64,000 nt of DNA from Aaosphaeria pasadenensis (Eukaryota > Ascomycota > Dothideomycetes > Pleosporales), in the NCBI GenBank assembly GCA_022813625.1, contig JAKLMB010000024.1, positions 558,001 through 622,000 of the forward strand, read 5' to 3'. A model generated the notes under the pieces. The model did no database searches, was not told the origin of the DNA, and was given only the letters and a program-made list of their open reading frames with translations. Each line of letters starts with the position of its first letter. Within the stretch, counting starts at the first letter, position 1. Below, in pieces: positions 56,858 through 64,000 of the stretch. The position numbers and the translations under genes were made by a program.

Positions 56858-57834
56858 GTCTCAGAAGTAATGTTTAATAGTCTAGACTGGTCTCTTGGTT
56901 AAATGGAGCTGGCCATAGTCCCTAATTGGAACCTCTCATTGCATGTCTACTCGCGCTCGAGAGAAGCATTCTGGAAGCTTTTCGAAGTGAGGACCTTTGC
57001 AAAAAATAAGTACCATTAAGAAAGGGCGACTATCAGATTCGATCGGCCAATTCAAGCTTGAGGGAAGGCTTTGTATTTAAAGCCTTTGTATATCTTGTCA
57101 TGTTCTGGAGTGGCTTTCACTGATACGCCACTAACGATTCTCAATCCGACGGAAACTTTTATCTAGATCCCGATTCTTGGATTGAATATGAATTCTTTGC
57201 ACCTTGATTAGCCTTGTCAAGAAGATCACATCATTACTCTTCATTTTTCCTTACGCGACTGCGATTGCCTTGCCGCCGTCTGCTATCTTCCGCCTTTCAT
57301 AACTGAGTAGAACACACCATGAGGGAGCCATATATTCTGTTAGAAATCGTATTCGTATAGTATTAAAGGGCGAAAAGATCGAGACACGCTAGGTATAGAA
57401 AACAATTCGGGTTATAAACCAATTTCTCAGAATAATAAAATTCTTGAACGAGTATCCAGAGAGATGGTGAGGGCGGACATTCAAATGAGCAGGCTGCTCC
57501 ATTTCCTACAGATCTTGAAATCGCAAACCCACAGAAAGGCGACTACGAGTTATCTTCAGCCTCCTAGTCCCAGCAGCACACTCTTTAGAATAAGGGAACT
57601 TTGATGAAAATCCGTATCATTCTTCCCAGCTAGAGATTTATTGAGATTCAAACACGAGTAGACGAATAAAAGGGCCTCCAACAGACTAACTCAAAACAAC
57701 ATCATATTTTCAGGCATCAGCTCTCTAATTGACGGCAGCACATCATATTGTTAAGAGTCGTACCCGTATCGGAAAGATGCTGAACAAGTTTAGAAATATA
57801 TAATGACGAACAATATGTTGATTATACACTCCGT
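56858..57834. other. intergenic, AT-rich, no gene seen
   Basis: 977 bp between convergent genes with many stop codons in all frames. I see no transposon or RNA gene. Confidence 0.45.
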
Positions 57835-58950
57835 CTAAACGCTCCCTGTACGTTCATTTATAAGCCATGAATCTTTCCCAGTCCTATCTGAGTCCTTTGA
57901 GTAAACACTGCCCGAAGAATTTGAACTTCGTTTCGAGGAACTAGAGAAGCGATTCGACACTGAGCTAATCAAGGCATTGAACACTGCAGGTGTGATCCAG
58001 GCCAAGCTGCTGCCAAAGCATGGTAATGCGCATACTATGACGGCTATCGTAGGTTCCATCAAAGCCCAAACTGCATTCTCATCCTGAAACTTAGGCGACA
58101 TGCGCAAAGTGTAGACTGTGCGCAGTATATCGAACGCGATGATAATGAAAACGAGGCTAAAGACGAATGCTACACCAATCTTTTGTGATAGGGGCATAAG
58201 CATCGGCTTCAACATTGCGACCGGTATTATCATAACTGCGAGGGGTCAAATTTCACCGTTCAAGGTAGGATAACTGTCACATACGCATGATGTCGCCAAC
58301 GACATTCAGGCTGCACCACATCGTCTGAAGATGCACAATGATCGACCTTGGTCTTTCCGCACAGGCCTCTGATAATGATTAGTAAAATAGTATGGTGGTT
58401 GTGGAGAATTCAGCTTGCCTGGCTCAAGGAAGTTTGTTGGCGTACCACACTTCCAGAATATCGACGTAAAAGAAACAAGAAAGCACAGGGCGGTGTAGGC
58501 AGTCAATAATGACCATGCAACACGGAACCTTTTCGATATCTCGAAAATCCTCCAGTACATGGCAAGAAAACTGGCCTTTACGGAGTAAATGACACAAAAG
58601 AAGAGCGCAATATTGGCCATGTTCAATTTCATAGTTAGCATAACATCGCGAGGTCCGGGCGGTTCGTTGCTCAGGCCGAGTGCGTAAAGTTGTGCCTGAT
58701 AATCTATCGGTACGTAGATTTGGTAAGTCGTGATGTACGCGACTAGAAATATCAAGGCCATTCCATTGAAATAGTCGTCCCAACCAATGCGGCGGGTCTT
58801 GCGCCAGTGGATCCAAAATCGTCCTATTGTGAGAATCACGCCAAGCGAGGTCATACACCAGGCAATGGCCTATATCCTGTTAGCAACCTTGCCATATTTC
58901 AAACAATTATAAACACTTACGTTGAGGCCTTCGATTGGAATGATTTTCAT
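57835..58950 (-). CDS. PTH11-like integral membrane protein (fungal rhodopsin-like domain), no CFEM
   Basis: 321-residue seven-helix protein from four exons: 58921-58950, 58419-58869, 58285-58368 and 57835-58235. The first exon gives MKIIPIEGLN, followed by AIAWCMTSLGVILTIGRFW as helix 1. RRIGWDDYFNGMALIFLVAY is the family's conserved WDD region, and VVGDIMLMIIPVAMLKP is the later helix pair. The 58369-58418 intron starts with GC (gcaagc) rather than GT; no GT donor in the neighbourhood keeps the frame. The Ser-rich cytosolic tail (SSSSKRSSNSSGS) may be phosphorylated. Relatives include Magnaporthe Pth11, a putative non-canonical G-protein-coupled receptor for surface cues. The extracellular CFEM domain is absent, as in most of this large family. 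Confidence 0.88.
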
Positions 58951-60657
58951 GGTTAAGGCTGTCAATATTGAGATGTGAGGTACATAGGTTCTAGGCGCCA
59001 ATTAGGTTGTCTCTAATGCAAGTTTACGAATCTCTCAATACTGCGACGAACTTGTTTTAAGTACCAGCTGCACAAATGTCTCCTGAATGCATCATGTTGG
59101 ACTTTACAATCGCGAACGGCAGATTGACTGAAGGTGTGCATAACGCCATGCCATTCGGTTTCCGAAATGTCGTTTCCAAGCGATTGCTAAACAAACTTAG
59201 AACGAGTACTGGCTGCGATCGACAATCAACCCGTTGGCTCCACGAGAAGGGGTTAGAGCGATGTCGTGATTGTCCAATCAGGGATGAGGCAGAGCGGCCT
59301 CAATGAATTATCTCGTATTGAGCACAAGCAGCACAACATGGATTAAGGAAGATCCTTAAGTCTATGGTACGAATCATGCGAAACGATGATATCTCAATGA
59401 TTAACAAGATTGAGTTCTGGACTCCACTAACGGAGAGGATGGCCTAGTAGTAACTCCATTCTTTCGTCATCGCGATGGTCATTGACGATTCTTTATGGCT
59501 AAGAGATGGATCTATTAACCGGAGAAAGATAACCAAACCTTGACAATAGGCAATTTCCTTCTCGATTTCTCTATGTTTATGGATCCGACTAGGGACGACA
59601 TGAACCCAGCATCAGTCAATATTGTACTCGAGGATATAGCAGATTCAAAGGCACGAGCAAGAGTACCGAGACCCAGTAGTTGGGGACAGGTCTTCGAATA
59701 ATTCTACGATTCGTGAGAATTGCATGTGCGCCCCAGAATGCAGGGCCTTTAATGCCCGCTCACCCATGAACGTTTTAGTTCCTCGGGATCGATGTCCATG
59801 GGTTCATTATGCCCCCACTGGCCATGATCTAGTAATGGTAGAGAGTAGCTTCACGTTGTAGAATCATGTAGTCATCGATCACGCGCGATAGAAAAGATGG
59901 CCTAACATTGTAGAATAGCGGAAATGCAACCGAAATCGTACTCCTTATCTGTAATATATCACGATGGACTCTTAGAGCGTCTTTCCAGCGAATTGCAATT
60001 CGGAATGATTGGTCGCACTCGGTCAATTCTTGAGGTATTAATCTGATCGACGCTATATGTATTCCAAAGGGTGGGCAATATTGAAGACTGACCGGCGCGA
60101 GAGACTATGCTGATGCAGGGACTGTTTTTGTTATACGACGGCCCTCCAAGTCTTCTCAATATGACTCGGAGATGAGGAGAAGCAGAGGAACGGTATATGC
60201 GCTCATCCATTTCGCGTCCTGCCTACGAGGCAATCGCTACTAGACTGTGCTCCGACTACGACGTACCCGAGAACAACAGATATTGGCTTGAACATGCTGA
60301 CACATTGATCAAAAGCGGCGGTAGATCCTATCTGAAGATATTAAAAATACTAGTAACCAACGCAAATAAAAGTTGCAATACATGCTTCCCAAGAAAGTAG
60401 TGTACTTATTGTATTGTCGGTATTAATATACAATAAGCGCGCAGATTCGTAATTGTATGGTTAAGTTAGACAATGTCAGACGCCAGTAGTGCTCGTGTCT
60501 CTGAATTCAGGATTCAAGAAAGAAATTACGTCCACGCAGCACGCGCCCTCAACGCTTTCACGACACAATTTCGCCAAAAGGCATAATTTCAGAGTGGTTA
60601 CTTGGAGTTCAAATAGGGAGATGGACCGAGAATTGCAATGTGATTAAGTTTGAAAAG
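58951..60657. other. 1.7 kb intergenic, no gene seen
   Basis: Short frames only. A perfect 14-bp palindrome, cgaattgcaattcg, lies at 59989-60002. A plus-strand frame at 60197-60400 begins with ATG but has no motif I recognise. Confidence 0.4.
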
Positions 60658-60984
60658 CTAAGCGGCCATCAGCTCGCTATACAGAAACGAAAGTAGCGAG
60701 CCTAACACCGTAATTCGCGCCAAGATGAATTGGAACCCATACATTAAATAGCCCCAAAAGAAGTCCTCGTTTCTTGTTTTTATGAAGGGATAAGAGGCTA
60801 TCGAATCGGACATGATAGGATTTGTAACATTCAAGCAATCCATGGTTTTCGTCCTTGGACCGACCGGTGACCCTCCCGAGGCCTCTACTTTCACATGCCG
60901 TATATATGTCGATGTGTCTTGACCGAAGGTCAATATCGCGGTACCGAATATAGTTACTAGAGGTAGAGAACCCAGGAAGTGCTT
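60658..60984 (-). other. in-frame open extension after a small secreted protein stop
   Basis: 108 codons, without an ATG of their own at the start, continue in the same frame directly after the TAA at 60985-60987 until a stop at 60658. They encode a polar half (TYIRHVKVEASGGSPVGP, DCLNVTNP) and a hydrophobic half (YLMYGFQFILARITVLGSLL). It could be an exon of an alternative or decayed membrane-protein gene, a readthrough extension, or chance. Confidence 0.3.
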
Positions 60985-61233
60985 TTATTCACTGTCCTCG
61001 TCCTCATCGAACTCTTCGGTCTGATCAACCTCTGCAGCAACAATGATCATTCGCTTAGCGAAGTCAACCTGATTGGAAGATGGAGACCTCGGGATCACGT
61101 CAAAAGAACTGGCTCCTGTATAATTTAGTATACAGTTGTAGATGTTGAGTGAAAACAAGTACTGACCTTGTGGAGTGGGAGCTCCTAGTACTAAAGCGCC
61201 CAGGGTCGCAATTATCAAGGTAGAAGGCAGCAT
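60985..61233 (-). CDS. small secreted pre-peptide with KR site
   Basis: 65-residue precursor from two exons (61167-61233, 60985-61115; 51-bp intron, phase 1). A signal peptide (MLPSTLIIATLGALVLGA) is followed by PTPQGASSFDVIPRSPSSNQ, then VDFAKR and a C-terminal part MIIVAAEVDQTEEFDEDEDSE cut into a hydrophobic MIIVAAEV and an acidic tail. KR is the classical Kex2 site. There are no cysteines and only one such site, so it is not a repeat-type precursor. Its start codon is divergent from the UstYa-family gene 818 bp away, which raises the possibility of a ribosomal-peptide precursor. It lacks the Tyr expected in a dikaritin core, so this remains a guess. Confidence 0.55.
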   Translation of the reverse strand: MLPSTLIIATLGALVLGAPTPQGQYLFSLNIYNCILNYTGASSFDVIPRSPSSNQVDFAKRMIIVAAEVDQTEEFDEDEDSE

Positions 61234-62051
61234 ATTGATGGTTCTCGCTTATAGAAATTTGTAGTAACGAGTTTGAAGTAGAATGCCGCCTTTGAAGAAC
61301 CGGATGTCGAGTTGATATACATACCTTGTATAAGGTATCTACTGTAATAGGGACTTACTTTTGAGTGGTGTAATTCATGTACTATGCTGTAAACAGAAAC
61401 CGGTGTGTTGATCAGTGTGCAATATTGCGCCGAGCTCTGCCGAGGCCGTATCGGCAGGTCTCGCGTGAAGATCATCCTGGATCTGGAAGTTGCCTACGAT
61501 AGATGTCAAGCATACAAGTTGTCGTTCACCGAAAAAGCTTGCAAGGTGCTCATTGACCAATACGTGCATCGCTCAAGAAGCCTTCTACGTAAAGATGTAC
61601 AGGCACCTTATCAGTAGCCGCTTTTATCAATTGCAGAATCTAGCTTGTGGTGCCTGTCTTGCTCCTTTTCGGCCGTTTTGGCGATATCTACACAAGATCA
61701 GCAACCGTGATTCGCCAATATCCGCCAACGGGGGGATGATAAAATGGCATGTGCGCTAACTTGCATTATCGATTGACGGCGGGAAATATACATCGCGACA
61801 TTTCTCCGCATTCTTTATGCGGGCGTGAACAACTAGCGGCAGGTTCCTATGACAAGGGCAATACATATCAACGACAGTTGCTGCACTTATCTCTTGAAGC
61901 ACAAGCGGAATAGTCGTCGCAGTACGATCAAACATTCAATTTCTTTGGTTGTGTTCCAACCCAGGAAAGTGCATTATTACTGTCCCCAGTATCTTGAGAC
62001 ATTTTTCTATTCAGTCTTCTTTGAAAGTATCGACATTGATCTACTTGCGAA
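61234..62051. promoter_or_regulatory. divergent region between the pre-peptide and UstYa-family genes
   Basis: 818 bp between outward-pointing starts. No gene was seen inside; a ccttgtataagg motif lies near 61322-61333. Shared control of the two genes is possible. Confidence 0.4.
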
Positions 62052-63083
62052 ATGGATTTTGGCAACGACAAAGGGGCTGGGAGCTATCACGCCCTTAACC
62101 ACTCAGACAGGCAACATTGCGAAGACGCCAGCGGAGATGGCCATTCTGAATTTGAAGCACTACCACAGCATCGCAATAAATCGACTTGGCTACGAGGGAA
62201 TTTCTTGAAGATTGCACAGTTTATTGTTCTCGTTGACATTGCTATTTTATTGACGATCGACGTCACGGCTACTTTAGTAGCCCGAGTTCAACGGAGTAAA
62301 ACATGCCATCATCAAGAGCGTACGTTTGACCATCCCAAACATACAATTTCCATCCACGCATTTGTTGACTATAATTTCGTAGCGCAGAAAATGGCAGATT
62401 TTCTCGATTACAAGATTCAGTTCAAAGACCGCCCAGAGTGGAGCATGGGCCATTATGGCTCGGGTTTTAACGCGCCTCCTTCCGATGAACTTGATGACCT
62501 ATGGGAAGATCTACTCGAAGGTATGGAAACCGTAGCACGATTTCTCTTCTAGTACCCTAATTCTATCCAGCCAAGAATATACGTATATCTCCAGAGGAGG
62601 TGCATAGCCTTGATTCGAACCTTACTCACAAGGTTCGCGTCAATGATGGTGATTACGTCGGCGTTATAGGAGCATATCACCAATTGCATTGTCTTAATAT
62701 AATTAGGCGTCTGATTCATTGGGACTATTATGGTCCCCGAATGTCTGAGGAGGAGCGAGAGTCGTTTCTTTGGAAACAACACCATTCAGGTAAGTGTTGT
62801 ATCTCCAAATTCCAGAATGAGTTTAACCCATGTAGACCACTGCCTGGAGGTATTTCGACAAAGTATCATGTGCCATGCGTATCCTTCTTTCTATCTTGGA
62901 GAATGGGTAGCAGACTCACATGAATTTCCCAACATCGAGTTAATGGCACAAGGCTCCACAAAATGTGTAGACTGGGATAGTCTGGACACATGGGCGCGAA
63001 AACGGAAACTCGTGCAGGGCCATTTTAAAATGAAACCCGGGCCATATGAAAAGTCTGCATCGAAACACCAAAAGCATGGTTGA
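62052..63083 (+). CDS. UstYa-family (DUF3328) oxidase-like protein
   Basis: 311-residue type II membrane protein from three exons (62052-62520, 62571-62789, 62836-63083), all in phase. A polar N-terminus of about 50 residues precedes one membrane helix (FIVLVDIAILLTIDVTATL). The catalytic-type region contains NIRISPEEV and the two diagnostic HxxHC motifs: YHQLHC (H193-C197) and, across the last intron, HSDHC (H228-C232) followed by LEVFRQSIMCHA. Proteins of this family carry out oxidative cyclisation or chlorination in ustiloxin, asperipin, phomopsin and cyclochlorotine pathways, probably with bound copper. It ends in a basic tail (KSASKHQKHG). Other pathway genes, if any, would lie beyond the right edge. 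Confidence 0.9.
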
Positions 63084-64000
63084 TTTGTAATATGCGTGAG
63101 TTCGAACCAAATTTGGTCAATTGATTGTATTCCAATGTTGTGATAGCGTATTTTAATAATGAAAAGGACTTCACTCAGTCTGAACCAAGTGTGTCGAAGC
63201 TGATTTTCGCGCACGTGTAGATTTTCGCACCCATGAACGTACTCCCTTGCGTTAGACCTGGGCTTATCATCAAAACCTTTAGTTTAAATGCTCTCTATGA
63301 AATGGATTGCAGGTAAATCGGCCGTTCGTCTGACCTATTATGTAGTTGAAATACTCCAAAGCCGGACTCAGATAAAGTGCTTGAACAGTTTCAGTGACTG
63401 GACGCTGACATTTTGCTTGTAGCTGGGTATCTCCGGACAAACAAGTGCTTGCCATCGAGACATAGCGTTAGTACTACACGAGAGCAAATATCAATGGAAA
63501 CTACTGATATCCTTTTTGCCGATCAATTGGTGTTAGATCTTCATGATATGTTGCAGATATACTGTAGCAATTCTGCTATCCTCAGCTTGTACAAGCATCG
63601 GAACCGATGTCACTCATTTTGAACGTTCAAGAACATACTATGCGCTGTAGCATTTTGGTCTGATCTTCTTTCGAATTGTCAATGGAAAGGACAATGTAAG
63701 CAACATGAGCCAATTCAAGTTCTTCGTGAACTAGGAACAGTCTAGTTCATCTGAACTAGAAACCCGGTTGTTATCGCGTTTTCATTGCCTCTTCAGATAT
63801 CGAAACAACCAAAAATCTTGCTTGGGAAGCTTAACCGAACCGGTCGTCAGGAGTCTGTCGCTAGGATTCTTCATGGTAATTATAAATCAGCCCTCACGAA
63901 ACTTGCACAGCGTTTCAATTGTTGCCAATGGCATTTCGACGATTCGCGACGATTGTTACCGGACCGGAACTTTACTTGTGCGTTCTTTATGATGGACATC
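63084..64000. other. right edge, no gene seen
   Basis: 917 bp downstream of the UstYa-family gene. Short frames only; a gene could begin beyond the window. Confidence 0.4.

Noticed and set aside
59989..60002. Perfect 14-bp palindrome cgaattgcaattcg
   Set aside because: Short, AT-rich and isolated, with no neighbouring gene start; likely chance.
1..64000. Transposons, CRISPR arrays, rRNA genes
   Set aside because: No transposase or reverse-transcriptase motifs, terminal repeats, spaced repeat arrays or rRNA stretches were seen by eye on either strand.

Overview
The window is nuclear DNA of a filamentous ascomycete (Pezizomycotina; Leotiomycetes is my guess but is not proven). The reasons are short GT-AG introns of about 49-90 bp and fungal-only families: a PTH11-like receptor, an UstYa-type protein, a SesA-NB-ARC-TPR protein, an ArcA-like Zn2Cys6 regulator and Ykt6 ending in CCVVM. 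About 22 coding genes and one decayed kinase gene can be supported. Most gene models below were joined by hand across introns by checking phase and family motifs.

Layout. 0-4 kb: an MFS transporter and a decayed SRPK-type kinase. 6-10 kb: a secreted berberine-bridge-type flavin oxidase facing a secreted PQQ-type (AA12-like) dehydrogenase. 10.9-14 kb: a SesA-NB-ARC-TPR (NLR-like) protein. 14.7-22 kb: two housekeeping genes in divergent orientation, the ribosome-quality-control helicase Slh1/ASCC3 and the SNARE Ykt6. 23 kb: a small secreted protein. 24-27.5 kb: two tandem members of an unnamed Cys/His protein family; a third member lies at 36.9-38.1 kb. 27.5-30.8 kb: an apparently empty 3.3 kb stretch. 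30.8-36 kb: an old yellow enzyme, a secreted type-B carboxylesterase and an amino-acid permease. 38.5-41 kb: a 759-residue protein of unknown function with an internal repeat. 41.8-42.5 kb: a secreted RNase T1-fold protein with an altered active site.

43.4-57 kb is the most coherent block: a GT32 Och1-like transferase, an acyltransferase-3 membrane protein, a GT8-type transferase, a Gfo/Idh/MocA dehydrogenase, a multi-spanning GT90 (CAP10-like) transferase and, divergent from it, a Zn2Cys6 regulator. Together they look like a gene set for making and acylating a cell-surface or secreted glycan or glycolipid. After a PTH11-like receptor (57.8-59 kb), the right edge carries a small secreted pre-peptide gene with a KR site, divergent from an UstYa-family gene. 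This could be the edge of a ribosomal-peptide (dikaritin-like) cluster.

The best candidates for something new are the GT32/AT3/GT8/GT90 block with its own regulator, the three-copy Cys/His family, the RNase-like secreted protein with substituted catalytic residues, and the UstYa/pre-peptide pair. Gene ends and splice sites are inferred without transcripts, and no homology search was run.
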